A DNA stretch of 64,000 bases from Bradyrhizobium erythrophlei (GTDB lineage: Bacteria > Pseudomonadota > Alphaproteobacteria > Rhizobiales > Xanthobacteraceae), in contig NZ_LT670817.1 in the NCBI RefSeq assembly GCF_900129425.1, positions 3,472,001-3,536,000 of the forward strand, given 5' to 3'. Below are positions 7,322 to 16,278 of the stretch, one piece after another. Both the position numbers and the translations under genes were made by a program. Numbering within the stretch: position 1 is the first letter of the stretch; every line of letters starts with the position of its first letter. The notes under the pieces were generated by a model, which was given only the letters and a program-made list of their open reading frames with translations, ran no database searches and had not been told where the DNA came from.

Positions 7322-7691
7322 AGACGATCTCCCCAAGCAGGCATGCCTGCATGAAGACATCGGCGGTCTCTGCGTCTCCGGTCTCCTCTACTATCTCGAC
7401 TACACGGGAGAGATAGTGCGCTGAGAGCCAATTCAGGCCGTTGATCACGGATTCGCGATTGAACGTGTACGTTATTTCATCATCCCAGACTTGCGCTTTG
7501 ATTTCGAAAACTCCCGACCAGAATTTGGTGTCGGAATACCACGGTATCTCGGTGACGTTCTCCCGGCTGGACTGTGGTTCAAAACATTGGAGCCAGTAAT
7601 TTGAGCCGCCCTCAAGAGCGGTGCAAATCTGGTCGGTGATCTTGTCCCATGTGATCCCCGGGACCGGGATGTCGATTGTCGTGTCAGTCAT
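7314..7691 (-). CDS. Hypothetical phage protein, 125 aa
   Basis: I take MTDTTIDIPVPGITW at 7691 as the start. The protein is acidic with several Trp residues (NYWLQCFEP, EIPWYSDTKFWSG, GLNWLSAHYL). I know of similar unnamed proteins in phages but no function. It overlaps the next gene by 8 bases. Confidence 0.65.
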   Translation of the reverse strand: MTDTTIDIPVPGITWDKITDQICTALEGGSNYWLQCFEPQSSRENVTEIPWYSDTKFWSGVFEIKAQVWDDEITYTFNRESVINGLNWLSAHYLSRVVEIVEETGDAETADVFMQACLLGEIVYG

Positions 7692-7701
7692 GTCGATGCC
7701 C

Positions 7702-7890
7702 CTATGCAAAATCCAGCTCGCCGTACCCGTCTTCCGGGAAGTCGTTTGACCGGCGATAGTCGCTGTTGTGTTGTGGATATGATTGGTTCGATCCGCGAGA
7801 CGTGCGGATCAGGTTTCCGATGTCTGCTTCCCCGTCGACGTCTTCGTCGAGCAGCACGACGCTGCCTCGCTGGAAGTATTTCTTGGTCAT
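7702..7890 (-). CDS. Small hypothetical phage protein, 62 aa
   Basis: Start MTKKYFQRGSVVLLDEDVDG at 7890 has GGAG upstream and overlaps the stop of the preceding gene by an ATGA. Acidic, no recognised domain. Confidence 0.55.
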   Translation of the reverse strand: MTKKYFQRGSVVLLDEDVDGEADIGNLIRTSRGSNQSYPQHNSDYRRSNDFPEDGYGELDFA

Positions 7891-8096
7891 TTGGATCTCC
7901 GTGCTGCAATCTCTCGCAGCTCTGTTCGCTCGGCCTGGGCCGTGCATTCGGTGTTGGCAGGCGCCCCGTGTTTCCAGCCGCGGCGCTTGTCGAGGCGCCA
8001 CGATGTCCGGCAGCCCACGCACGTCGTCAGAGCGCGCTGGATCAGCAGGATGGCGTCAGGGTTGCTGGTTGAAGGTGCGAAGCGCCTGCTGGTCAT
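7887..8096 (-). CDS. Small hypothetical protein with CxxC, 69 aa
   Basis: Linked by ATGA overlaps to both neighbours, which is the main support for this frame. Begins MTSRRFAPSTSNPDAILL and contains TTCVGCRTSWR, a possible half of a metal site. Basic overall. Function unknown. Confidence 0.5.
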   Translation of the reverse strand: MTSRRFAPSTSNPDAILLIQRALTTCVGCRTSWRLDKRRGWKHGAPANTECTAQAERTELREIAARRSK

Positions 8097-8869
8097 GCTG
8101 CTTCCTTTTCGAAGTGCTTGGCGCCAGTGCCGTGCGCCTCGATCGTGATGTCGGCCTTGCCGCCCGATCGATGTCCGCCGCACAGCAGGCAGTAGGCGCA
8201 CTGGATCGCCTTGCCCATTTCAGCTCCTGCAGGGCAGTGGCCTTCGCCGTTGGCCTTGGCCTCGCCCTTCGGGCGGACCCGGTAGGTGCGGAAACCCCGC
8301 GCCTTCGCCATGACGCGCTCGGCCTCGCTGTCACATGAGGCCATGCAGAACTCCGCCAGCTCCGGAACCTCTCGCCACCGATGTGTGTAGCCAGTCAGTT
8401 CGTCGACGAGCTGGAGCGCGACTTGCCAGATCTTGATCGGCACGGCGCCAGGATCGCCATAGGCGCCGATGCGGCATCGCTTGCGGGCCAGGAGCCTGCG
8501 GGCCTTGGCCGGCGTCATGTCGGGATAGATGCCGCGTTGAAGTCCGTCCCAGACCACGCGAGGTCCGTGCATGAGGGTCACGTAGCAGGAGCGCTCGATG
8601 TTCTTGAGGCGGCCTGTCTTGGGATCAGTGATGATGCGGCCCATGTGAATGCAGGTGCCGCAGATCGAAACGTCATCGCCCCTCTGGACCGCCTGCAGCG
8701 GGTTCTGATCAGCCCGCATGATGTAGATCTGGACCATCGGTCCGGTCTTGGAATTGCTGCCGCCGTCCTCCAGTCCGGTGGCAATGACAATAATCGGCTG
8801 GCCATCGATCATTGATGGACCGCGGTACAGGACAAATCCGTTCAAAGGTCTCTCCTTGTTTGTATTCAT
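8093..8869 (-). CDS. Conserved hypothetical phage protein, 258 aa, cysteine-rich
   Basis: Start MNTNKERPLNGFVLYRG at 8869. The middle has CGTCIHMG and ERSCYVTLMHGP, a pattern I recall from unnamed proteins found in many phages and plasmids (YRGPSxxDGxPIVxIATG at the N-terminus, RGxYP later). The C-terminus adds CAYCLLCGG, so the protein could bind more than one metal. Role unknown. The dispersed 16-bp palindrome lies across the start codon. Confidence 0.7.
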   Translation of the reverse strand: MNTNKERPLNGFVLYRGPSMIDGQPIIVIATGLEDGGSNSKTGPMVQIYIMRADQNPLQAVQRGDDVSICGTCIHMGRIITDPKTGRLKNIERSCYVTLMHGPRVVWDGLQRGIYPDMTPAKARRLLARKRCRIGAYGDPGAVPIKIWQVALQLVDELTGYTHRWREVPELAEFCMASCDSEAERVMAKARGFRTYRVRPKGEAKANGEGHCPAGAEMGKAIQCAYCLLCGGHRSGGKADITIEAHGTGAKHFEKEAA

Positions 8870-8874
8870 GCAAA
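8859..8874 (-). promoter_or_regulatory. 16-bp palindromic site overlapping a start codon
   Basis: Minus-strand TTTGCATGAATACAAA; the ATG inside it is the proposed start codon of the 258-aa gene. Matches 14 of 16 positions of the consensus. Confidence 0.5.
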
Positions 8875-9000
8875 CACCTGGTCGTGCTCGACCAACGCGA
8901 GTTCCGCTTCGGCGCGCTTCAGTTGGGTTGATAGGATGCGGATCTGCTTCCGCTTGCGGGCGACGAAGGAGGCGATGGCCTCCTCCTCGGTGTTGCAGGT
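8866..9000 (-). pseudogene. Coding-like stretch without a start, in frame after a TGA
   Basis: Directly after the TGA of the 72-aa gene the same frame continues open and reads as a charged helix (NTEEEAIASFVARKRKQI, LKRAEAELALVEHDQ) before a TGA that overlaps the next ATG. No ATG, GTG or TTG precedes the helix. It may be a gene whose start was lost, or a read-through extension of the 72-aa protein. Confidence 0.35.
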
Positions 9001-9219
9001 TCACTGCTTGATGGCTGTCAGCAGGACGAACCTGCCGGCAGCCCAAGCGCCCTTCGGTGTCCGCCGATCGACGCGCCACCAGGTGATCTCAATCCTGGGA
9101 TCGGTGACGCCATATCGGTCTGCATCGGGATCGATGCAGTAGGAGTAGCGCTTGGCCTCGCAGCGCCACAGGACATCCGTGCCGGCCGGAGCCCGCCCGA
9201 ACGGATAGTGCTTCTTCAC
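9001..9219 (-). CDS. Small hypothetical phage protein, 72 aa, GTG start
   Basis: The GTG overlaps the TGA of the helicase gene as GTGA. The product begins MKKHYPFGRAPAGTDVLWRC and is rich in Arg, Tyr and Trp. The frame continues past its TGA into a coding-like helix (see 8866-9000). Function unknown. Confidence 0.55.
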   Translation of the reverse strand: MKKHYPFGRAPAGTDVLWRCEAKRYSYCIDPDADRYGVTDPRIEITWWRVDRRTPKGAWAAGRFVLLTAIKQ

Positions 9220-10790
9220 GCCGCCTTCTCCGCCGGCTGCTGCTTGTTGTTGTCGTTGACCGGCTGGACCTTCGGCATCGGCGGGAACAGCTCGATCAGC
9301 TCGCCCATCGATCGGGTCGCTGCGACGTAGCAGAGGTTGGACTCCTGCTCCTTCTCCCAATCGAGGGTGGCGTACTTCGACGGGCAGGTGTTGAACCGGT
9401 CGAGCCAGTACACCCGCTTCCATTCACGGCCCTTGGACTTGTGGATGGTTGAGAGCGTCAGGATGCCGGCGACGTTGTCGGCGAAGATGTTGTCGATGTA
9501 GGCTACCACCGCTTGGACTGTGTCCTGCTTGTCCTCACGGCAAGCGTCCATGATGACCTTCAGCGTCTCGAACTTGTCCTCAGCCTCCTGGACCTTGGCC
9601 ATCTTCTTGCGCGGCAGCCACTTCTCCTTCTCGCGCTCGACCCACTCTTCGAGCTTCTCTTCGAGATCGGCCGTGGTCTGGCAGGACTTCCAACGGGTCG
9701 CCAGCTTCTTCAGCGCCTCGCCGATATCGCGCCCCTCGATCCGGCAGGGGATCTTCTCCCTGATCAGACGGAAGGCTGCGGTCACCAGCGGCCGGGTGTT
9801 GCGGCACAGGATTGCCGCATCAGCGTTTAGCTTCTCCCGGTTCTGCATCATCTGCTCGAATGTCTCCAGCGAGATGGTGCCGGCCGGAGCGGACTCGTGC
9901 GCCTGGATGTGGCTGACCCAGTTCTGGGCAAACTTCACCACGTTCTTCGGGCACCGATAGGTCACCGTCAGCGGCATTTCCTTCGCTTTGAAGGTGTCCT
10001 TGATGATGTCGAGGCTGTCGTTGTCGGCGCCAGTGAAGCCGTAGATCGCCTGGTGGGGATCACCGACCGCGAACAGGCGGGCATTGTGCTTCATCAGGCA
10101 CGCGGCCAGTAAACGACGGATCGTGTTGGTGTCCTGCGCCTCGTCGATGATGACGTTGTCGTAGGTGAAGAACCTGATCTGGTAGAGCAGGGGAAGGTAG
10201 ATCATGTCATCGAAGTCGATGATCACAGACTCCTTGTTGGACTCCTTCAGGACCTCGATCGCCATGTCGACGATGTCGTCGGCCTTCTTCGCGGTCTGCT
10301 CGTCATCGAACAGGTCGAAGTGCTCGACGATGTCATCCCAGATCGAGGTATCGTCGATATGGCCCTGACCGATGATGCCGACGCCATTCTGCTTGGCGAG
10401 CGAGACCAGCTGGCAGATCACCGCGGTGTGCGGCTGCAGCTCGGGGCCGATGCGACCGGACTCGATCCAGGAGCTGGTGATGTTGGCCACCTTGTCCTGC
10501 ACGACGCGGACGTTCGGAAAGGTCTTGCGGTAGTTCCGCAGGCCGATCGCGTGGACGGTAGAGGCTTCGGCCTTCTTCCAGTCGACGCCGGCCTTCTGCA
10601 GCTTGCTCTTGATCTCCTCGGCGATCTTCTTGTTGAAGGCCAGGATGATCGAGGAACCGCGCATCTTCTGCACGGCCTGCAGGATCGTGGTGGTCTTGCC
10701 GGCGCCGGCCACCGCCACCAGGACGATGGAGCTGGTTCCGGACTTTGCTTCTTCGATGAACGCCGCCTGTTGCGGCGATGGGACGAACAT
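9216..10790 (-). CDS. UvrD/Rep-like superfamily 1 DNA helicase
   Basis: Motif Q region PSPQQAAFI, Walker A VAGAGKTTT (about residue 30), Walker B IIDEAQD, motif III VGDPHQAIYGFTGA, motif IV region LTVTYRCPKN, motif V LSTIHKSKGREW and motif VI YVAATRS are all present and in order. At 524 residues it is shorter than cellular UvrD (about 720), lacking most of the 2B subdomain, as in phage versions such as T4 Dda-like or compact UvrD forms. It probably serves recombination-dependent replication. A consensus palindrome lies 42 bp upstream of the start. Confidence 0.9.
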   Translation of the reverse strand: MFVPSPQQAAFIEEAKSGTSSIVLVAVAGAGKTTTILQAVQKMRGSSIILAFNKKIAEEIKSKLQKAGVDWKKAEASTVHAIGLRNYRKTFPNVRVVQDKVANITSSWIESGRIGPELQPHTAVICQLVSLAKQNGVGIIGQGHIDDTSIWDDIVEHFDLFDDEQTAKKADDIVDMAIEVLKESNKESVIIDFDDMIYLPLLYQIRFFTYDNVIIDEAQDTNTIRRLLAACLMKHNARLFAVGDPHQAIYGFTGADNDSLDIIKDTFKAKEMPLTVTYRCPKNVVKFAQNWVSHIQAHESAPAGTISLETFEQMMQNREKLNADAAILCRNTRPLVTAAFRLIREKIPCRIEGRDIGEALKKLATRWKSCQTTADLEEKLEEWVEREKEKWLPRKKMAKVQEAEDKFETLKVIMDACREDKQDTVQAVVAYIDNIFADNVAGILTLSTIHKSKGREWKRVYWLDRFNTCPSKYATLDWEKEQESNLCYVAATRSMGELIELFPPMPKVQPVNDNNKQQPAEKAA

Positions 10791-10832
10791 GGATCACCTT
10801 TCGAATTGGGATGGATCAGGACTAGCAGTGCG

Positions 10833-10848
10833 TTTGCATTCAAGCAAA
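10833..10848 (-). promoter_or_regulatory. 16-bp palindromic site upstream of the helicase gene
   Basis: Minus-strand TTTGCTTGAATGCAAA, an exact consensus copy. TTGCTT in it is 17 bp from TAGTCC, a possible promoter pair. Confidence 0.6.
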
Positions 10849-11088
10849 CAAAAGGCTGGAAAAATGCAAATACGCCTGTTCCGCGTGCAAGGGCGTGAAC
10901 TCGTAAATCAATGGCGTTGGTGAACTCCGCTTTGGTGCGCATTACGGACTCAAGTCGGACATTGCGCGATGTCCGAAAAGTGCCAGCAGACATCGCGCCT
11001 AATCGCTCAAGTTTTATGGAAAGCGGACAATCGACCTGACGCGCGGGGGAGTTGCCGCGAGTAGTGGAGGTGAGTAGTAGCATCGACC

Positions 11089-12204
11089 TTAGCGCTGCAA
11101 CAAAGGATCGGGAGCCGGCAAGCTTCGAAGCTTCTCTAACTCAACGTTCACAAGTTGCCGATATTCGTCATAGACGCCCGGTTCTAGTTCCCTCCCGGAA
11201 CTCCTAATTTCGTTCTCGAACAAGGTCTTGATCCCCGCCGTTGCTGCGAGCCAACTCAGTTTTTCAATGCACACTTCGTTGTAGAAGGCGCGAGGGCATA
11301 CAGATTGTATCGCATGAAGGCACTGGACAATCTTGTCCGGCGACTTTGAACCCAAAGACACAACGAAGTTAGTTAATATCTTTCCTCGACTTGGATTGCT
11401 TATCGTTCCAGAAAGGACGACTCTGTCCCTCTGCATTTTGAAAAGGCTATAAACAAAGAGCTCATGATAAACATCTTGTACGTCGTCTTGCTTCAGCATG
11501 CTCATCAGCTGCGGCATAAACATTTTCGATAGGCTATCGATCAGGAGGATCTCATGCGGATCAAGGTTTGTTGAGAGGGCGCAGAACGCAGACTCGAAGA
11601 AGAGATCGAAATTCCCCCATAACGCGGACTTACCGACAATTATGAGCAATGCCGGGGCAATCCAGCTAGCTGCCGCGGCGTGCTGGCCAAAGTCCGTAGA
11701 ATAAATGTACCGGTGAGTGAGCACGTAGCACTGCTCAACGTTAAAATCGTACGCCCTCTTGTAAAAGGAGGGCCAAGAATCACTCGTAAGAGTTGGCAAC
11801 TTACTGCGGCCTGCCATGTAAAGAATGAATTTGTCTTCACAGTCGAGAAACTTTGGCCGGTCGGGAATAAGCCGCCTCACTCGCGCGAATTCATCTAGCC
11901 ATATTTCGTAAAACTGGATGCGTTCTATGTAGTTGGAAAGAGCTGCATACGGATACAGTAATTCCGCGATCCTTAGCGAGTTGTCAGCCAATGATATTTG
12001 ATGTGAGCTATTCAGCTGTTTTTCGAGGAGGGCGACAACGGCATCAAGCCGACTGTCCTGCCTTGAACCGAGCAGGTGCAGCGCGCGAGCAATAATAGCC
12101 GACTCGCAGAGGAACTTATCTCGCGCGCCAGCACCTGTCACACCGCCGTTCAATCCGTCTCGGACCAACCGGAAGAACGGCAAATCGTCCGATGGATCAG
12201 TCAC
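11089..12204 (-). CDS. Unrecognised helical protein, 371 aa, paired with a small peptide gene
   Basis: I choose the GTG at 12204 (MTDPSDDLPFFRLVRDG), 4 bases after the stop of the small upstream gene; an ATG at 12291 in the same frame would overlap that gene by 83 bases. The protein is a run of amphipathic helices with many Leu, Tyr and Phe (RIAELLYPYAALSNYIERI, YEIWLDEFARVRRLIPDRP) and scattered Cys and His residues. I do not recognise the family. Base composition is lower in GC than the phage genes on either side, which points to a foreign or host-derived cassette. Confidence 0.7.
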   Translation of the reverse strand: MTDPSDDLPFFRLVRDGLNGGVTGAGARDKFLCESAIIARALHLLGSRQDSRLDAVVALLEKQLNSSHQISLADNSLRIAELLYPYAALSNYIERIQFYEIWLDEFARVRRLIPDRPKFLDCEDKFILYMAGRSKLPTLTSDSWPSFYKRAYDFNVEQCYVLTHRYIYSTDFGQHAAAASWIAPALLIIVGKSALWGNFDLFFESAFCALSTNLDPHEILLIDSLSKMFMPQLMSMLKQDDVQDVYHELFVYSLFKMQRDRVVLSGTISNPSRGKILTNFVVSLGSKSPDKIVQCLHAIQSVCPRAFYNEVCIEKLSWLAATAGIKTLFENEIRSSGRELEPGVYDEYRQLVNVELEKLRSLPAPDPLLQR

Positions 12205-12208
12205 AGGC

Positions 12209-12394
12209 TCAGCTGCCGAAAATAGTGTAGGTCCCGCCGTCCTTGTCCTTTTTGCGGAAGACCCACCAAGAGAGGCCTCCCCGGATGTCATTCAGCCGCT
12301 CGGAAATGCGCATGACGCCATCAAGACTCATAAGCTCTTTCAACACGCCACTGTCACTGAGCATTTTTTGAATTTCGCGGTCCTCTTCGGCCAT
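12209..12394 (-). CDS. Small peptide gene, 61 aa, candidate precursor peptide
   Basis: A near-perfect Shine-Dalgarno (GAGGAGG) precedes the ATG. The N-terminal 36 residues are charged and helical (EDREIQKMLSDSGVLKELM), then comes a Gly-Gly followed by an aromatic and Lys-rich C-terminus (GGLSWWVFRKKDKDGG, TYTIFGS). A leader-like half, a GG and a distinct tail, next to one large unknown protein, resemble a RiPP precursor and partner, but no known maturase is seen. A small regulator or antitoxin is equally possible. Confidence 0.6.
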   Translation of the reverse strand: MAEEDREIQKMLSDSGVLKELMSLDGVMRISERLNDIRGGLSWWVFRKKDKDGGTYTIFGS

Positions 12395-13157
12395 TTTTAC
12401 CTCCTCTCGGATGATGGTCTCGGCCGAGGCGGTTGGCGTTCGAAGCAGCGGGAAAAAAAGGCCGTCTGAGCCCTCCGCGACCCAACCGAGCAATATAAAT
12501 CTTAATCCAAATCATACTTTAGAGCAACTGGAGTAGGCTTTCGCTCGAGCCGTTTCTGGTTCGTGCGGCCATTCCTTCGTGACGAAACTCAGGTGCACGA
12601 TGTCTCCGATGGGTCGTGAGTGCCCCTGCGGTCCCTTCCAGGAAAGCTGATGTCGCGACTGCGCTTCAGACTGGATGGCGGCTGCAACGGCGCTAGTCTG
12701 AAGGTGATTTCACTGCCTGCCTGTTATGGGCGCGCAGTGGGCCGAAGAGGCTGAGCGCGGGGCTCTCGTGTGGTGCATCTGGGAGCGTTCTAGTTCACGG
12801 CAACACTTTGATGAGCTGGAGCGCGACTACTGGTTACCGAGCGATAGTCATCCTGAGACATTTTGCCGCGTAATTCCCAGCAGCCAGCACCGCTCCGGTT
12901 GGCGGTCGCGAAGCGCTCGCCACATAGCTGACAGATGCCGCGCGGATATGACCCATTGTGCCAGGCTTAAAAACTGTTTGTAGTCATCGCCGGTTAGGTT
13001 ACTTCCGCCGCCAGCTTCCGGCAGGAGGGCGGCTGAGCGTTGGGACACGTGTCGCCGTTGAGCCGCGTTGGACAGGACATACGGTTGGGCCGAACATGGA
13101 CGAGCAATGCCATCGGTGATGCGCCGTGCGTCAAAAATTTTGAATGAGTACGGTGCG
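12395..13157. other. Host-like stretch without a convincing gene
   Basis: No frame with a good start, ribosome-binding site and family match. Short open frames here are not supported by codon pattern. The text resembles intergenic DNA of rhizobial chromosomes. It presumably includes the promoter of the 61-aa peptide gene near 12400-12540. Confidence 0.4.
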
Positions 13158-13315
13158 ATGCAATCCGAATTGATCGGCAAAGTCGTCGTGCTTACCGACG
13201 GAAAGGCAGGCACGGTCGAGAACGTTTGGCTCGATGAATTGCACGGACTTCGGATTTCCATCGAGGGCCATGATGGAAGATGGCCGTCTCAACCATCAAG
13301 CTCACGGAGAACTAG
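13158..13315 (+). pseudogene. Frameshifted PRC-barrel-like small host protein
   Basis: MQSELIGKVVVLTDGKAGTV and the following LHGLRISIEGHDGRWP match a short protein common in Bradyrhizobium-like genomes. After GRWP the frame is lost: adding one base restores VSTIKLTEN and a stop at 13315. The span of 158 bases is not a multiple of three, consistent with a one-base deletion. Marks the first host-like segment. Confidence 0.55.
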
Positions 13316-13566
13316 ACCTTCGCATCGGCTGCGTGTTGCCCACATCGCGCGCGCCTTTCAAAACATTCCAATCAAGATGAAAAGGCCGACCTCGGTCAGG
13401 AAAGTGACGCTCATGATCGCGACCGTAAGGAACACGTCGCTCGGCGAGAGAGGGCTCATGAATGCCTCGCATCTTGCGAAGCCCCGCCAGTAAACCACTC
13501 AGGCTGGAAAATGTTCCGGTTCCATTTCCATTTGTCCAAGCGTCAGGCCAGACGGCGGCCTTCCCA

Positions 13567-13617
13567 CTACTGTTTCGCCTGCTCGATCAGGACATCGAAT
13601 TTCGGATCGCGGGCCAT
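13567..13617 (-). CDS. Tiny open frame, possible truncated phage gene (16 aa)
   Basis: ATG at 13617 lies 2 bases after the stop of the RIIB-like gene and reads MARDPKFDVLIEQAKQ then TAG. Beyond the stop the sequence is host-like. It may be the surviving N-terminus of a phage gene cut by the host-like segment. Confidence 0.3.
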   Translation of the reverse strand: MARDPKFDVLIEQAKQ

Positions 13618-13619
13618 GG

Positions 13620-14084
13620 TCAGTCCCGTAGGATATCTTTGATTGAGGTGTTGGCAACGAAGCCGAAATAGTCCTCGTCGCTCTCGACGTAGACGCGCTT
13701 GTCACAGTCGGCATTGTCGACTTCGCCGACCGTGTAGATGCCGTCCGGCGCGTCTTCGTCGCCCTGGACGCGAACCCGGTCACCTGGGTTCACGAGCAGG
13801 ACTTTGATGGAGTCCGGAGCCGCATGAGCCTTGTGCTCCCACGCCTCGGACAGTTTCTCTCCGTTGAGAAACAGGCCTTCCTCGCTGAGGACTGCAGCCC
13901 CTTCCGTGGCAGCTTCGACTGCCACCCGAACGTCAGAGAGCTGAACGAGCTGGTCAGCCTCGGCGCTGCCTGACTGAAGCAGATCCTTCACCTGCGTGAA
14001 TTTCGGGTGATCACCGGCCAGGACCCACGGACGGCCCCTGGCGATGAAGGTGATCGAAGTGTCTGTGATGATGCTCGGGATCAT
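13620..14084 (-). CDS. RIIB-like phage protein
   Basis: 154 residues beginning MIPSIITDTSITFIARGRPW. It lies 17 bases downstream of the RIIA-like gene, the same order as T4 rIIA-rIIB, and resembles short RIIB-like proteins that follow RIIA homologues in other phages. In T4 these membrane-associated proteins govern exclusion and lysis timing; the mechanism is unresolved. Assignment rests mainly on context. Confidence 0.5.
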   Translation of the reverse strand: MIPSIITDTSITFIARGRPWVLAGDHPKFTQVKDLLQSGSAEADQLVQLSDVRVAVEAATEGAAVLSEEGLFLNGEKLSEAWEHKAHAAPDSIKVLLVNPGDRVRVQGDEDAPDGIYTVGEVDNADCDKRVYVESDEDYFGFVANTSIKDILRD

Positions 14085-14101
14085 GACGGTCTCCGGTGGT
14101 C

Positions 14102-16240
14102 TCAGGCAGCCTCGTCCAGGTCATCCAGGGCGAGTTCGTCTTCTTCCTCTTCCTCCGCCTCTGCCATGCCGGCGACCTGCGGAGCTTCATCCGAAGCCTC
14201 GACGAGCAGTTCGAAGTAGTGCTTCAGCTGCGCCTTGGACTCGCGATCGAGGCCGTAGTAGCCACCCGTCTTCAGGATCAGACCCAGCAGCGGGTAGGTC
14301 ATGCAGAGGGCGTTGTACTTGTTCTGGATCGTGTTGATCGGGCAGGCGATCTGCGGCTTCTCGACGCTGACGCCGAGCTTCTGCAGAACGGCGTAGGCCT
14401 TGTCGCTCTCCGTCGTGTTCTGGACGGTAGAACTCAACTGACCGACAAGCACGTTCAGCTCAGAGCGGAACTGCTTGATGTCCTCCGGAGCCTTCGGATA
14501 GTGTGGCGCTTCGGAGAAGTTCTTCAGGTTGCGATCGAGATGGTTCATGTTCTTCTGGTGCAGACCAGTGAACTGAGTCACATCGACCTTGGCCTTCAGC
14601 GCTGCGATCACGTCCTCACCGAGGAACGTCCAGTTGTCTCCGAGTTCCTGATCGGCAGCCTTGATCAGGATGACCTGGCCATGCTCGAGGATGCCCATCT
14701 CGACGCAGGTCTCGACCACGCCGTCGAAGTCGTAGCCGGAGATTGCTCCACGGTTCGCTTCGATGCGGACAAAGTCGCTGCCGCGACGACGCCAGCCATC
14801 AGACGCTGCACTCTCGACGAAGTAGCCGCCGTCAGCCATGTCAACGTCCTGGGTGAGGCGAGTGACGCCACGACGCGACACGACCATGGTCCTGCGCTTG
14901 CGGATCGTCTTGCTAACCCGCTTCTCGACCGGCACCTTGAAGGTATCGAGATCGACGACCTCGGGATTACCGAGGGCAGCAAGGACGGCATCCCTGTTGA
15001 TGCGCTTGCAGCGGATCCACAGGACCTTCTTGCCGATCAGGCCGGCCATGTCGAAGCGGCCGAGCGAATAGCTCGGGTTGTGCTCGATGGCGACGGTCGC
15101 GTCGACAGCCCAGCGCTGGCGGACTGACATGTCCTCGAACTTGTCGAAGGTCTTCCAGCCCTCGCCGAGCATGCAGGTCTTGAAATCGACCTTGTTGAAG
15201 GTGGCCGTCAGACGATGACCATGCCAGGTGATCACGTTGTACAGCGCATGGGCGCGGCTGTGACCGAGTTGCTCCGTCTCGTCCTCGAACACCTGCACCG
15301 CCTGGAACAGCGTCTCGGCAGCATCGACCTTCGCGCGGACCTGAGAGATGAAGCTCTGCTCGTAGGTGGCGACCAGGTTCTTCAGCGTGGTCTTGGTGTT
15401 CTCGTCATAGGCCAGCTCTTCGCGGGACAGTGTGACCTTGAGCGAGCCGATCGGCGCATCGAATAGCACCGTGTCGCTGTCGACCAGGAAGCCAGTTGAC
15501 TCGATCTGGCGCAGGTCGAACGGATACATCACGCAGCCCATCCGGACGTGCGGGCCATAGAACGGAACGTCGTTGGACTTGTAGCTGGTCCAGCCTTCGC
15601 CGGACGACTTGATCGTCGGCACCGTCCATTCCATCTCCGGGGTGATCTTCGGCCGCGGATTGAACGACCACAGGATGCCCGAAGCGCGGGTGTTGAAGGC
15701 CCGGATATCCTCGCGGCGAACCGGGAACGACACGTCGATGCCGGTCGGTTCATCGGAGGGCATCTCGGCGAGCAGCCGCATCATCGGAGCGCCGCCGGCA
15801 GACAGCGACAGCACGTAGGTCCGCATCATGCCGCCGTGATAGGACGTCACGTTGTAAGAACCGGCGCCGTCAGCGCCAATGAGATAGGCGAACGGGCTCT
15901 TGGAGCCGAGACCCCAGCCACCTACCTGATCGTTGGTCGAACGCTTGGTCGAGGCGTAGAGGCGGGCATAGACGTTTTTCATGTCCTCGCCGGACATGCC
16001 CGGACCATAGTCGCGGACCCGGAACACCGGGTTGAGACCGGTCGGGAGATAGACTTCGAAGTTGCCCTTCGAAGCGTCCCAGGCATTGGTCGACAGCTCG
16101 CGGATCGGATATCCGATCTTGTCCTTCGCGAGACCCGAAATCTGGGCGTAGAAGGCGACTGCATTCGCCTCGAACGAGATGGCAACTTCGTCCTGCACGC
16201 CAGCGGCAACGTCGACGTGCTCCTGCATTCCAAGCTTCAT
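14102..16240 (-). CDS. RIIA-like protein with GHKL ATPase domain
   Basis: 712 residues. The N-terminus has the GHKL nucleotide-binding motifs: N box REL-STNAWDAS (about residue 48), G1 box DYGPGMSGED (about 76) and G2 region GGWGLGSKSPFAY (about 104). This order is typical of phage RIIA-type proteins. The long C-terminus is not conserved enough to name. Probably membrane-associated and involved in exclusion or lysis control, by analogy to T4. Ends in an acidic tail. Confidence 0.8.
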   Translation of the reverse strand: MKLGMQEHVDVAAGVQDEVAISFEANAVAFYAQISGLAKDKIGYPIRELSTNAWDASKGNFEVYLPTGLNPVFRVRDYGPGMSGEDMKNVYARLYASTKRSTNDQVGGWGLGSKSPFAYLIGADGAGSYNVTSYHGGMMRTYVLSLSAGGAPMMRLLAEMPSDEPTGIDVSFPVRREDIRAFNTRASGILWSFNPRPKITPEMEWTVPTIKSSGEGWTSYKSNDVPFYGPHVRMGCVMYPFDLRQIESTGFLVDSDTVLFDAPIGSLKVTLSREELAYDENTKTTLKNLVATYEQSFISQVRAKVDAAETLFQAVQVFEDETEQLGHSRAHALYNVITWHGHRLTATFNKVDFKTCMLGEGWKTFDKFEDMSVRQRWAVDATVAIEHNPSYSLGRFDMAGLIGKKVLWIRCKRINRDAVLAALGNPEVVDLDTFKVPVEKRVSKTIRKRRTMVVSRRGVTRLTQDVDMADGGYFVESAASDGWRRRGSDFVRIEANRGAISGYDFDGVVETCVEMGILEHGQVILIKAADQELGDNWTFLGEDVIAALKAKVDVTQFTGLHQKNMNHLDRNLKNFSEAPHYPKAPEDIKQFRSELNVLVGQLSSTVQNTTESDKAYAVLQKLGVSVEKPQIACPINTIQNKYNALCMTYPLLGLILKTGGYYGLDRESKAQLKHYFELLVEASDEAPQVAGMAEAEEEEEDELALDDLDEAA

Positions 16241-16278
16241 TGGATGATCTTTCCTTTAGAGATGCTGATGGGGTTGGT

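Noticed and set aside
12726..12983. Plus-strand frame of 85 codons in the first host-like segment
   Set aside because: No ribosome-binding site, odd composition and no recognisable family.
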